Of a DNA stretch of 64,000 nt, positions 8,082 through 16,833 are shown piece by piece (position 1 is the stretch's first letter; every line of letters begins with the position of its first letter). This DNA comes from CAYRFF01 sp964436125 (lineage in GTDB: Bacteria > Bacteroidota > Bacteroidia > Chitinophagales > Saprospiraceae), in contig CAYTBT010000012.1 of NCBI GenBank assembly GCA_964436125.1, forward strand, positions 20,219 to 84,218, read 5' to 3'. Under the pieces are notes generated by a model. The model had not been told where the DNA came from. It saw nothing but the letters and a program-made list of their open reading frames with translations, and made no database searches. The translations under genes and the position numbers were made by a program.

Positions 8082-8951
8082 TTATGCAGCATCTTTACTG
8101 CCGTCTTCCTCATAGATTTTCTCCTCTTCAGCTTCCTCCTGAATTCCTCTGAGTTGAACCGGCTTTGATCGTTTGCGGAAGCGCATATTTAAAAATTCAA
8201 CTAAAAGGGCAAATCCTATAGCAAAGTACAAGTAGCCTTTAGGTATTGCACCTACAGTACTGCCAAATATCTCCAGATGAGACATGTGTGCCCCTTCTGC
8301 CAGCAATAAAAAGCCGACGAGCAGCAGAAAAGCAAGCCCCAGCATCTGAAATGTCGGATTATTATTCATAAATCTGCCGATCTTAACAGTGAAGACCATC
8401 ATAATCACTACGGAAATCACCACGGAAACTATCATAATAAATAAACTATCCGTCATACCCACAGCCGTGAGAATCGAGTCAAATGAAAAGACGATGTTTA
8501 TAATAACAATCTCTATGATGATACTGGTGACATTGGTCTTATTCTTCTTCTTTTCTGAGTGCTGCTTCTGAACATGCGATTCCCCCTCGAGCTTGGAATC
8601 TATTTCGCTCACGCTTTTATACAATAAGAACAAGCCACCACCAAACATTATGATACTCTGCCCCGTCAATGCGACATTCAACCAGCCAAGGTGAATCTCC
8701 CACAAGGGATCTTGCATCGCTATAAGATAAGATGCACCTATCAAGAGTAAAATCCTGAATACCATTGCAAGTATCAAGCCCACGTTGATAACCATAGGCT
8801 GCTTTTTCTCCTTCAGATCCTTTACTGCAATAATGATAAAAATAATATTGTCAACACCGAGGACAATCTGCAGGAAAGTCAAGGCAAGCAATGCAATCCA
8901 TACATCAAATGAAGCAAAATCAGGTATCGCGAGTAAAAATGTATCTAGCAT
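8082..8951 (-). CDS. TerC-family integral membrane protein
   Basis: 289 residues with about eight hydrophobic helices and the family signature LGVDNIIFIIIA near the start, plus the conserved second-half FSFDSILTAVGMT segment. Acidic residues inside these helices are typical of TerC/Alx proteins, which have been linked to tellurite resistance, manganese export and metal loading of exported enzymes. The C-terminus is charged and cytoplasmic (EEAEEEKIYEEDGSKDAA). It appears monocistronic, with more than 200 bases of non-coding DNA on each side. Metal specificity cannot be read from the sequence. Confidence 0.85.
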   Translation of the reverse strand: MLDTFLLAIPDFASFDVWIALLALTFLQIVLGVDNIIFIIIAVKDLKEKKQPMVINVGLILAMVFRILLLIGASYLIAMQDPLWEIHLGWLNVALTGQSIIMFGGGLFLLYKSVSEIDSKLEGESHVQKQHSEKKKNKTNVTSIIIEIVIINIVFSFDSILTAVGMTDSLFIMIVSVVISVVIMMVFTVKIGRFMNNNPTFQMLGLAFLLLVGFLLLAEGAHMSHLEIFGSTVGAIPKGYLYFAIGFALLVEFLNMRFRKRSKPVQLRGIQEEAEEEKIYEEDGSKDAA

Positions 8952-9186
8952 AAAATATCTGTTTCTATTTTCTTTATAAGCTTATAGGACAAATCGACTT
9001 ATTCGAATTCTGAAATTAATGAAATATCAGAAAAACAAGAAGCCAAGCTGAATTTACCTTCATGAAAATAAACTAGCTTACTGAATTTTCAGTTCAAAAA
9101 TTTTCCATCGAGCATTTCACCTTCTTTTCTCAATCGGGCAGTTACACAATTTTTCCCATCAAATTGCTGCTGTAATACACCGTAAA

Positions 9187-10371
9187 TTACGGAAAATATT
9201 CTCCTTTGGCAGCCTTGTACACCGCTTGTGACACTTTATAAGCCACCTCGAGATTCAAGGAAGGCGGAATAATTGATTCTCTACTGGGTTTGCTGATGGA
9301 ATTGGCGATTGCATGTGCAGCAGCAAGCTTCATATCAGCCGTAATACGACGTGCATGCGCATCCAATGCACCGCGGAAAATCCCAGGAAAGCCAAGGACA
9401 TTATTCACTTGATTGGGGAGGTCGGAGCGGCCTGTTCCCACGATGAATGCACCGCCTTTATATGCTTCATCCGGCATAATTTCCGGAGTAGGATTGGCTA
9501 GTGCAAATACGATAGGCTTATCATTCATCCGCTCTATATCTTCTGCTTTCAACAGATTCCCCACTGATACACCGATAAAGACATCGGCGCCTTTCAAGGC
9601 ATCGTGAACACTACCTGAGCGATCCTCGCGATTGGTAAATGACAGCAATTCTTTCTTAGATGCGTTCAGATTCTCCCTACCACTATGAATTATCCCTTTG
9701 CTATCACATATTCTGATATCTTTGACCGGGATACAAGCACTACTGTCACTGTCATTGACACAACGCAAGAGCTTGGCTATTGCAACACCTGCGGCTCCCG
9801 CACCATTGATAACTACCTCCAGCGAGTCCAATGGCTTCTCTGCAAGCCGCGCGGCATTAATCAGGCCACCGAGTACAACAATTGCCGTACCATGTTGGTC
9901 ATCGTGAAATACCGGAATCCCGATATCCTGCAGCTCTTCTTCTATCTTAAAGCTATGTGGTGCAGAAATATCCTCAAGATTTATCCCACCGAATACCGGC
10001 GCAATTAATTTCACCGTCTTTATCACCTCATCCGGATCTTCCGTATCCAGGCATATCGGAAAAGCATCAACATTCCCAAATTTCTTAAACAACATCGCCT
10101 TCCCCTCCATAACCGGTATCGCAGCATGGGCACCGATATTCCCAAGGCCTAGTACAGCCGTTCCATTGGAGACAATTGCAACCGTATTGGATTTAATGGT
10201 GTAGTCCCACACCTTATTCACATCCTCGTGGATAACCCTGCATGGCTCGGCTACTCCGGGTGAATAAACCAAGGATAAATCATCCTTATTCCGTACATCT
10301 ATCTTGGGCTGTACACGTATTTTCCCCCTGAGTCTTTTATGTAGTGATAGCGATTCTTTAAAATAATCCAT
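9187..10371 (-). CDS. Malic enzyme (malate dehydrogenase, oxaloacetate-decarboxylating)
   Basis: 394 residues. The malic enzyme N-terminal domain (VYSPGVAEPCR, about 36-46; GNIGAHAAIPVMEGKA; DDQHGTA) is followed by a Rossmann NAD(P)-binding domain (VVINGAGAAGVAIAKLL, about 186-202) and the conserved ALANPTPEIMPDEA block. It oxidatively decarboxylates malate to pyruvate, giving NAD(P)H. It lacks the C-terminal phosphotransacetylase-like domain of the long MaeB form, so it corresponds to the short bacterial type. Cofactor preference is not decided. A TACCTTTG promoter box lies about 107 bases upstream. Confidence 0.93.
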   Translation of the reverse strand: MDYFKESLSLHKRLRGKIRVQPKIDVRNKDDLSLVYSPGVAEPCRVIHEDVNKVWDYTIKSNTVAIVSNGTAVLGLGNIGAHAAIPVMEGKAMLFKKFGNVDAFPICLDTEDPDEVIKTVKLIAPVFGGINLEDISAPHSFKIEEELQDIGIPVFHDDQHGTAIVVLGGLINAARLAEKPLDSLEVVINGAGAAGVAIAKLLRCVNDSDSSACIPVKDIRICDSKGIIHSGRENLNASKKELLSFTNREDRSGSVHDALKGADVFIGVSVGNLLKAEDIERMNDKPIVFALANPTPEIMPDEAYKGGAFIVGTGRSDLPNQVNNVLGFPGIFRGALDAHARRITADMKLAAAHAIANSISKPSRESIIPPSLNLEVAYKVSQAVYKAAKGEYFP

Positions 10372-10713
10372 TTGTTTATACTTTTTTCACTGATGTCTAT
10401 CCTCAATGTGTATGCCTCCTTGCATATTCCACATAGTCTCGGACAAACTGCAAGATAAAATCATTCCGATAAAATAACAAAGGTAGCTAATATTGTCTGA
10501 AGCTATAAACCGGGTAAACCTTTGCTGATTAACGAGTACTTCATCCATAAGGATAATGAATTGTCCTGCTTCACATAAGTTGATAAGCTCAGCAATCGCA
10601 ATCCTACATAGCAGCATTGTCAATTCACTTTGTCCATGTTTTTTTGATATATCCTCTACATTGAGTAATTATGCACACAGAAACAAAGCGACACAATAGC
10701 GTTTAAAGGTATT
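10372..10713. other. Divergent intergenic region between malic enzyme and plsC-like gene
   Basis: 342 bases separating two divergently transcribed genes. It holds the malic enzyme promoter box. A 78-codon minus-strand frame (10387-10623) runs across that promoter and resembles no protein, so it is not called. No hairpin or riboswitch was recognised. Confidence 0.5.
10478..10485 (-). promoter_or_regulatory. Promoter -7 box of the malic enzyme gene
   Basis: Minus strand TACCTTTG, a full match to TAnnTTTG, predicting transcription start near 10470 and a leader of about 100 bases before the ATG at 10371. The -33 element is not clear. Confidence 0.55.
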
Positions 10714-11487
10714 ATGGGCTACATTCTCGCAACAATAAGAGCAATCTTGATTATCGTATCCTTATGCGCTTATCTCCTCGTGTTCCTTATCGAAGGTCAG
10801 ATTACCGGAAATCCTGAAAAAGTCATGAAACGACTCAAAAAATCCTGGTGTCGTCTCGTTTTATACATTGGTGGCATAAAACTACATATCATCGATGAGA
10901 ATGAAGGAGAAATTGAGGTCGATGATTTCACTTATCTCGCCATGTCCAACCATCGTTCCTTCCTCGATCCCGTACTAGCAGTGTCATATCTGGATGTAAG
11001 GCCATTATCCAAGGCGGAGGTCGCCGATTACCCTATTATCGGATATGCTGCCAGGAAAGCCGAGGTAGTCTTTGTCCAAAGAGAGAACAAAGGTAGCAGG
11101 AAAGCCGCTTTTAATGCAATTAAACAATACCTGCTCGACGGAAAAAGCGTGCTCGTTTATCCCGAAGGCACGACTTCAGATGCAGCTACGACACTGGAAT
11201 TCCGCAAAGGTTCCTTTCACGCAGCAGCAGAAAGCAAATGCGCAGTACTCCCATTGACCCTACACTACCGAGAAAAAGACGCAATCTGGGTTAATCGTAG
11301 CCTGATAGGCCAATATTATCAACATTTCAAGCATTGGCACACCGAGGCATACTTAAAAGTCGGCAGATTGAGACACATTTCATCAGACGTTTCAGATATT
11401 CAAGCAATTAGAGCAGAAATTAATGAGAATATCCGCACATTTGCGCAAGCTAAACACAAGAAAAATTCAGGTAGAGACAAAAAATAA
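10714..11487 (+). CDS. 1-acyl-sn-glycerol-3-phosphate acyltransferase family (PlsC-like)
   Basis: 257 residues. One N-terminal membrane helix (about 5-27) anchors a PlsC-type domain with the catalytic H-x4-D motif NHRSFLD (His80, Asp85) and the substrate-binding PEGTTS block (150-155). It should transfer an acyl chain to lysophosphatidic acid or a related lysolipid at the inner membrane during phospholipid or lipid A-type synthesis. The C-terminal tail is Lys-rich. The next gene (WbqC-like) starts 3 bases after its stop, so the two form an operon. Confidence 0.88.
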   Translation: MGYILATIRAILIIVSLCAYLLVFLIEGQITGNPEKVMKRLKKSWCRLVLYIGGIKLHIIDENEGEIEVDDFTYLAMSNHRSFLDPVLAVSYLDVRPLSKAEVADYPIIGYAARKAEVVFVQRENKGSRKAAFNAIKQYLLDGKSVLVYPEGTTSDAATTLEFRKGSFHAAAESKCAVLPLTLHYREKDAIWVNRSLIGQYYQHFKHWHTEAYLKVGRLRHISSDVSDIQAIRAEINENIRTFAQAKHKKNSGRDKK

Positions 11488-11490
11488 ATT

Positions 11491-12153
11491 ATGCAATGTA
11501 TTATTGAATTACAGTATCTCCCATTGCTATCGATTTATGGCTTACTCGCTTCACATGAGCTGGTAATTATTGAATCCCAAGAACACTATCAGAAGGGTAG
11601 TTATCGGAATAAAACCATTATCGCCGGCCCCAATTCCCTACAGACCATCAGCCTTCCACTGAAAAAAGGGAAACATGGGAATCTACCGATTACTTCCGTA
11701 CAGTTATCCTACAATACCGATTGGACTACGACACACTTAAGAACTATTTCCACAGCCTATGGCACTGCTCCTTTCTTTGATCATTATTATCCGGAAATTG
11801 AAGCAATCCACAAGGAGAAACCGGCAAGTCTGTGGGAACTCAACTTAAATCTGCTCCGGTATATCAATAGCAGAACGGGAAATCTCCTCAGAATAGACCA
11901 AAGCAAAACATATCGGATGAAATACGATTCTTCAATTGCCGATTATAGAGATAAGTTCAGGCCTGCCGGCAATGGAAAAACTCATCCAATCCTCCCTGCC
12001 GATTTCGCTTATTCTCAAGTGCATACCGACAGATATGGCTTCAGATCACCTGTTACTATCCTTGATTTACTGATGCATCGCGGTCCGGAATCGCAATGGG
12101 TGATAGAAGAGCTTGCTCAATATTATAAAAGACTGAGAACTGAAGTTGATTAA
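11491..12153 (+). CDS. WbqC-like family protein
   Basis: 220 residues. The opening resembles WbqC proteins (IELQYLPLLSIYGLL), followed by the family patterns YQKGSYRNKTIIAGPN, LPLKKGKHG and a central TAYGTAPFFDHYYPEIEAI. WbqC family genes occur in polysaccharide (O-antigen type) clusters, but their reaction is unknown. It starts 3 bases after the PlsC-like gene, so a role in envelope lipid or glycan assembly is plausible by association. No signal peptide or membrane helix is present. Confidence 0.8.
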   Translation: MQCIIELQYLPLLSIYGLLASHELVIIESQEHYQKGSYRNKTIIAGPNSLQTISLPLKKGKHGNLPITSVQLSYNTDWTTTHLRTISTAYGTAPFFDHYYPEIEAIHKEKPASLWELNLNLLRYINSRTGNLLRIDQSKTYRMKYDSSIADYRDKFRPAGNGKTHPILPADFAYSQVHTDRYGFRSPVTILDLLMHRGPESQWVIEELAQYYKRLRTEVD

Positions 12154-12332
12154 GAATAAATGAGCACATCGATAAACTTCCTTCTACAAAATAAGAGCCT
12201 TGGGGGATTATAAATAGTCATTTACAATTCATATTGTGCCCGGCTTCTCTACTGAGAGCTCCACATAACAAAACAAGGAAAAAAGCTGTTTCAAGAAAAA
12301 GAAGGCATCAAGCCAATAGAAATTCATATCTC

Positions 12333-13070
12333 ATGTGTACCGTCAGCTATTTACCGTTAAATTCAGAGGATTATCTCCTCATTCAGAATCGCGATGTAGG
12401 GAAATCCCGAGTAAGTGCCGAGCCGCCTATAGAGCGTTCAGTTCAAGGGATGAAGCTTATTTCCCCCCTTGATCCACAAGGTGGAGGAACCTGGAATGCC
12501 ATATCGGCAACCCATCACGCCTTTATCCTCAATGGAGCGGACTTTTCCTATTACCCCGATTTTAATGCTGCTAGGAGCAGGGGTGAATTATGCATAAAGC
12601 TGCTCACGGAAGGAGAAAACTATCTCAGGGAGATACAGCTGAAAGAATTTGACCATTTTACCCTCGGTCTCATTAACACGGCTGAACCTGACGCGCCCAT
12701 AAGTGAATGGCGCTGGAATGGTCGTGAATTGAAGAAATCTACCTACGATGCACGACGACCTCAATTCTGGATTTCCCATGGCCTTTATACCGCAGGTGAT
12801 TACACAAGGAAAAAGAATTTGTTTAATGCCTGGTGCGACAACAACCTCTCATTAGCTTCCGCAAATGCGCATTCCGATATTGCTCAAAAACTCTGGGAAT
12901 GGCAAAGCCGGCCTATAGTTGATGGCAAAGAAGGATTTGTGATTGACCGTCCCAGCGGAGTGATGACCGTAAGTATCTTCCGTACATTAAAACACAAGGA
13001 TAAGTATGACTTCACATATAAGGATTTAAAAACTAGGGAAATCACATTACTGCGAGATATTAACCTGTAA
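12333..13070 (+). CDS. NRDE-type (Ntn-hydrolase-like) protein
   Basis: 245 residues from the chosen ATG. The protein begins MCTVSYLPL, placing a Cys at position 2 where N-terminal-nucleophile hydrolases expose their catalytic residue after Met removal. The signature IQNRDVGKSRVSAEPP follows, as in the NRDE/transport-and-Golgi-organisation family, then GGTWNAIS. An in-frame upstream ATG at 12234 would add 33 basic, low-complexity residues and bury the Cys, so 12333 is preferred. Substrate unknown; probably an amidase-like hydrolase in the cytoplasm. It lies about 180 bases after the WbqC-like gene and may have its own promoter. Confidence 0.75.
   Translation: MCTVSYLPLNSEDYLLIQNRDVGKSRVSAEPPIERSVQGMKLISPLDPQGGGTWNAISATHHAFILNGADFSYYPDFNAARSRGELCIKLLTEGENYLREIQLKEFDHFTLGLINTAEPDAPISEWRWNGRELKKSTYDARRPQFWISHGLYTAGDYTRKKNLFNAWCDNNLSLASANAHSDIAQKLWEWQSRPIVDGKEGFVIDRPSGVMTVSIFRTLKHKDKYDFTYKDLKTREITLLRDINL
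12855..12867 (+). repeat. Intragenic copy of the 13-bp word GCTTCCGCAAATG
   Basis: Exact match to the word found four times in intergenic DNA, here inside the NRDE-type gene where it encodes part of LASANAH. It may be coincidence with codon use. It is listed so the word can be counted correctly. Confidence 0.4.
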
Positions 13071-13154
13071 TCCCCTCGCCTAAATCATATAATCTACTTT
13101 CACTGAAAAATAATTCAACATTTCCGGCGACGGAATGTTAGGTACAAAAATAAA

Positions 13155-13610
13155 ATGGAAATGACATTAGAACGACGTGTACAGAAAGACATGATTGAGG
13201 CCATGAAATCCAAAGACAAGGACAAGCTCCGCGGATTGCGTGCTATAAAAAGCGCTATTCAACTTGCCAAAACCGATGGCAGTGGTAGCGAGCTCGATGA
13301 AAAGGCCGAAATAGCTTTGCTGCAGAAGCTGATTAAACAACGTCAAGATTCCCTGAGCATTTATAAAGAACAAGGCAGGGATGATCTGGCTGCTGTGGAA
13401 GAAGCTGAAATTCAGACAATCAAAGAATATCTCCCGGAACAATTGTCTGAAGATGAAATTTCTGCTGCTGTGGATAAAATTATCAATGATATAAATGCCG
13501 AAGGCATGAAAGATATGGGTAAAGTAATGGGTATTGCTTCTTCTGAGTTGCTCGGAAAAGTCGATGGCAAAAGCCTTGCTGCTATTGTAAAAGCAAAGCT
13601 TTTACAATAG
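13155..13610 (+). CDS. GatB/YqeY domain-containing protein
   Basis: 151 residues, the usual length of stand-alone YqeY proteins. The sequence is helical, with the family patterns MKSKDKDKLRGLRAIKSAI, LLQKLIKQRQDSLSIYKEQGR, IKEYLPEQLSEDEI and GMKDMGKVMG. The domain is shared with the tail of GatB and is thought to contact tRNA; the function of the free form is unsettled. It sits alone, between the NRDE-type gene and the deacetylase-like gene. Confidence 0.9.
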   Translation: MEMTLERRVQKDMIEAMKSKDKDKLRGLRAIKSAIQLAKTDGSGSELDEKAEIALLQKLIKQRQDSLSIYKEQGRDDLAAVEEAEIQTIKEYLPEQLSEDEISAAVDKIINDINAEGMKDMGKVMGIASSELLGKVDGKSLAAIVKAKLLQ

Positions 13611-13733
13611 ATACAGCTCAGTCCGCTCGATTTTATTCATCTTATAACAGCATTAATCATCATGATACCGTCATTATTTTTTTCTTGTTCAACTACCTGG
13701 CCATAGCTATGTTAAGTTTCTATTAACAGTTGA

Positions 13734-14759
13734 TTGAATGAAGAGATAATTGATGTATTTCAACGGTTTTATATGCATAAAAAGGTAGAAGATAGCATAG
13801 AATTTACTGAAAGGCACAGAACACTGAAGCATGGAGAAAGTGCATATATTGCATATCATTCCTCGTATCGCCTTCCACTTCCGGAAGGTCACCGCTACCC
13901 AATGTTGAAGTATGAACTCATTCCTGAGCAGCTTCTGTATGAAGGTGTAATAGCCGAGGAGGATATATTTGAGCCCGATTTCCTCGACACTAGATATCTT
14001 ATTCCCGTACATGATGAGGAATATGTGAAGCGCGTACTTTCTTTAAATTTAAACAGAAAAGAAGTCAGAAGAATCGGACTTCCGGTCAACGATGCTTTAA
14101 TAGAGCGCGAGCTCAGGCTTGCACAAGGGACAATCGACGGAGCTGAAATTGCCATGCATACCGGAATAGCCTTTAATTGCGCCGGAGGAACACATCATGC
14201 AGGAAGCAACTGGGGCGAGGGTTTCTGTATATTGAATGATCAGGCAATAGCCGCTCATTACCTCCTAGAAACTTATAATATGGGAAAAATCCTCATTATT
14301 GATCTCGATGTCCATCAAGGGAATGGAACTGCAGAGATTTATAATGATGAGCCGCGTGTCTTTACCTTTTCTATGCATGGTGCCAAGAATTTCCCCTTTA
14401 GAAAGGAAAAATCCGATCTCGATATCGGCCTGGCTGATGGGACAAAAGGAGAAGAATATCTAGAAATACTCGATAAAAATCTCAATGATTTATTTGATCG
14501 ACTGGAGCCGGACTTCGTTTTTTATCAAGCCGGTGCCGATGTACTGGAAAGTGATAAACTCGGAAGACTTAAATTAAGTAAAGAAGATTGTATCAGTAGA
14601 GATACACTCGTATTTAACTATTGTCAGAAAAATAATGTCCCCGTTGAAGTATGCATGGGAGGAGGCTATTCACCCAGGATTGCTGATATCGTGGACGTAC
14701 ATTGTAATACATTTAAAACAGGGATTTCCCTCTTTAATAATATCAATACATGGAATTAA
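13734..14759 (+). CDS. Histone deacetylase-family (arginase/deacetylase fold) protein
   Basis: 341 residues with the class I/II-like HDAC active-site blocks: GGTHHAG (His-His, 151-156), IIDLDVHQGNGT (Asp190, Asp192 and His194 region for zinc), FYQAGADVL and the late MGGGYS. It should remove acyl groups from lysine, polyamines or a small-molecule amide in the cytoplasm. The first 37 residues have no counterpart in the usual bacterial form, which begins near AYHSSYRLPLPEGH. Met14 (13773) is the only other in-frame ATG before that block, so the start is uncertain. Confidence 0.87.
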   Translation: MNEEIIDVFQRFYMHKKVEDSIEFTERHRTLKHGESAYIAYHSSYRLPLPEGHRYPMLKYELIPEQLLYEGVIAEEDIFEPDFLDTRYLIPVHDEEYVKRVLSLNLNRKEVRRIGLPVNDALIERELRLAQGTIDGAEIAMHTGIAFNCAGGTHHAGSNWGEGFCILNDQAIAAHYLLETYNMGKILIIDLDVHQGNGTAEIYNDEPRVFTFSMHGAKNFPFRKEKSDLDIGLADGTKGEEYLEILDKNLNDLFDRLEPDFVFYQAGADVLESDKLGRLKLSKEDCISRDTLVFNYCQKNNVPVEVCMGGGYSPRIADIVDVHCNTFKTGISLFNNINTWN

Positions 14760-14821
14760 GGAAATTGTGGTTAATTTAAGATAATATTGTCCGCAATTTA
14801 TGGTTTTTTAAATATTTTTAG

Positions 14822-14829
14822 CGTACTTT
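14822..14829 (+). promoter_or_regulatory. Probable promoter -7 region of the azurin-like gene
   Basis: The sequence GTACTTTGCGCGC ends about 20 bases before the ATG at 14856. It matches the TTTG half of the Bacteroidota -7 box, with the TA shifted by one base. It supports the shorter start of the lipoprotein, since the longer frame begins upstream of it. Confidence 0.4.
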
Positions 14830-14855
14830 GCGCGCAAAACAAAAACACTAGTATT

Positions 14856-15410
14856 ATGAAAAGATTATTATATCTAATGGTTCTCAGCGTGGGTCTATTC
14901 ATGGTTGCATGTAGCTCAGGAAGCAGCGATAGCAATTCCAGCAATGACACCAAGGTTGAAGAAACAGCAAAAAAAGAGTCTTCTCAGAAGGCAAAAGCCG
15001 AGAAGAAAGAGGCCAAGAAAGAGAAAAAAGAAAAAGCTCAAGTTCTCCGCCTCACAGGTAATGACAAGATGCAGTACAACAAGACCAAGCTTACCGTAAA
15101 AGCCGGCGTTCCTGTTAAACTCGTTTTAAAGAACATCGGTAAAATGCCGGCAAGTGCAATGTCTCACGATATTGTTATCTTGACTAAGGGAAGTGATTAT
15201 AAGAAGTTCGGAACAGCTGTAGCTAAAGCAAAAGAGCTTCAGAATCTGGACGATGCAATGAAGAGTAAAATCATTGCGCATTCCAAGATGCTCGGACCAG
15301 GTGAAGCAGATGTAATTACATTTACATTGGAGGAACCGGGTACATATCCTTTCTTATGTACTTTCCCAGCTCACTTCTATACAATGAATGGAACGATTGT
15401 TGCAGAATAA
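14856..15410 (+). CDS. Azurin-like cupredoxin lipoprotein
   Basis: 184 residues from the chosen ATG. A lipoprotein signal ends MVAC (Cys19), followed by a Ser/Asn-rich and then Lys/Glu-rich flexible spacer (20-62) and an azurin-type cupredoxin domain (63-184). The four type 1 copper ligands can be placed: His104 in MSHDIVIL, and Cys168, His173 and Met177 in CTFPAHFYTM. It should be a membrane-tethered blue copper electron carrier facing the periplasm. An earlier in-frame ATG at 14787 would put 23 residues before the signal peptide and lies upstream of the promoter-like box. A strong terminator follows directly. Confidence 0.9.
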   Translation: MKRLLYLMVLSVGLFMVACSSGSSDSNSSNDTKVEETAKKESSQKAKAEKKEAKKEKKEKAQVLRLTGNDKMQYNKTKLTVKAGVPVKLVLKNIGKMPASAMSHDIVILTKGSDYKKFGTAVAKAKELQNLDDAMKSKIIAHSKMLGPGEADVITFTLEEPGTYPFLCTFPAHFYTMNGTIVAE

Positions 15411-15430
15411 TCTCTATTTCATACAGTATA

Positions 15431-15464
15431 AAAAAAGCAATCTCGCGTGCGAGATTGCTTTTTT
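15431..15464 (+). terminator. Strong rho-independent terminator after the azurin-like gene
   Basis: A near-perfect hairpin: AAAAAAGCAATCTCGC pairs with GCGAGATTGCTTTTTT, with a minimal loop, giving an A-run before and a T-run after the GC-rich stem. It can act on both strands and begins 20 bases after the azurin-like stop. Confidence 0.9.
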
Positions 15465-15604
15465 AATTTGTGCCGGATTGAATGGGATTACAGCCCTATA
15501 TTCTTCAACTTATCTATGTATAACTTGTTAATATAACATCTGCTTCAGAGTACATTTATTGAACACAGAAGTATGATTTTCATGGAAATAATATAGAGGA
15601 CATC

Positions 15605-16789
15605 ATGAGTGAGATAGCAATAAATGAAGAGAAAATATTAAAAAAATACAATGCAGTACGCAGTAAAACGCTGGAAATCTGCGCACCACTAGAAATTGAA
15701 GATTATGTCGTTCAGCCGACCAGTCAAGTAAGTCCACCCAAGTGGCATCTGGCTCACACAAGCTGGTTCTTCGAGACATTCATTTTAAAGCCGTATCTCG
15801 AGAATTACCGGATCTTTAAGCGGGAATTCACCTATTTATTCAACAGTTATTATGAATCCGTAGGACCACATTTTCTCCGCCCCAATCGCGGCACACTCAG
15901 CCGACCTACCGTTGCTGAAGTCCGCGATTATCGCTCTCATGTCGATTCAGCAATGTCCAAGCTTATCAAAACCGGCATGGAAAAAGAAATCAGCGATTTA
16001 ATTATCCTCGGTCTAAATCATGAACAGCAGCATCAAGAACTCCTGTATTCCGATATCAAATATATCCTCGGACACAATCCCCTATTTCCTGTATATGCGG
16101 ATTCACCCTTAATTGGTGAAAAAAAGTTTTCTGAATCCAAGGAAGAACCTGAATTCATCGAAATGGATGCAGGCATTTATGACATCGGCTATGATGGAGA
16201 TGGATTCTGTTATGATAATGAGTTGAGCCGCCATAAAATATATCTCAATGCATACTCCATCAGTAAAAAGCTCGTTTCCAATGGTGATTTCCTCGAATTT
16301 ATTGAAGATGGCGGGTATGAACAATTCCAGCATTGGCATTCCGATGGGCGCGCATGGGTAGAAGGACTCGATGTAAAAGCTCCCCTCTACTGGCATAAAG
16401 TAACTGGCAAGTGGATGTATTATACTCTTAATGGACTGCGAGAAGTAAATCCTGCCATGCCACTCTGCCATATTAATTACTATGAATCCGCAGCTTATGC
16501 CGCGTGGAAAGAAATGCGACTACCTACTGAAGGTGAGTGGGAGGCAGCTTCTTCTTATTTTCACTGGGGAAATCGATGGGAATGGACGGAAAGCGCATAC
16601 CTGCCTTATCCCGGCTATGAAAAAGCAAGTGGTGCAATCGGTGAATATAACGGGAAGTTTATGGTAAATCAGAAAGTACTCCGAGGTGCCTCTTCCTTTA
16701 CCTCGGAAGGCCATAGCAGACCCAGCTATCGGAATTTCTTCCAGCCATATTACCGCTGGCAATTTACAGGAATACGACTAGCTCATTAA
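15605..16789 (+). CDS. egtB: Ergothioneine biosynthesis protein EgtB (sulfoxide synthase)
   Basis: 394 residues. The N-terminal DinB-like half carries the iron-binding histidines (KWHLAHTSWFFE with His51; LNHEQQHQE with His139 and His143) and the family block RPNRGTLSRPT (92-102). The C-terminal half is a formylglycine-generating-enzyme-like domain ending RPSYRNFFQPYYRWQFTGIR. EgtB uses iron and oxygen to join trimethylhistidine (hercynine) to a thiol donor as a sulfoxide. No egtA (gamma-glutamylcysteine ligase) or egtC gene is nearby, so cysteine itself may be the donor; that is inference. egtD follows after 44 bases. Confidence 0.92.
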   Translation: MSEIAINEEKILKKYNAVRSKTLEICAPLEIEDYVVQPTSQVSPPKWHLAHTSWFFETFILKPYLENYRIFKREFTYLFNSYYESVGPHFLRPNRGTLSRPTVAEVRDYRSHVDSAMSKLIKTGMEKEISDLIILGLNHEQQHQELLYSDIKYILGHNPLFPVYADSPLIGEKKFSESKEEPEFIEMDAGIYDIGYDGDGFCYDNELSRHKIYLNAYSISKKLVSNGDFLEFIEDGGYEQFQHWHSDGRAWVEGLDVKAPLYWHKVTGKWMYYTLNGLREVNPAMPLCHINYYESAAYAAWKEMRLPTEGEWEAASSYFHWGNRWEWTESAYLPYPGYEKASGAIGEYNGKFMVNQKVLRGASSFTSEGHSRPSYRNFFQPYYRWQFTGIRLAH

Positions 16790-16833
16790 AAAGAAATATA
16801 CAAGTACTTTATAAAAGAAACAAAATATATCAG

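Noticed and set aside
10387..10623. 78-codon minus-strand frame before malic enzyme
   Set aside because: It overlaps the malic enzyme promoter box, has no recognisable protein features and runs across the expected leader RNA.
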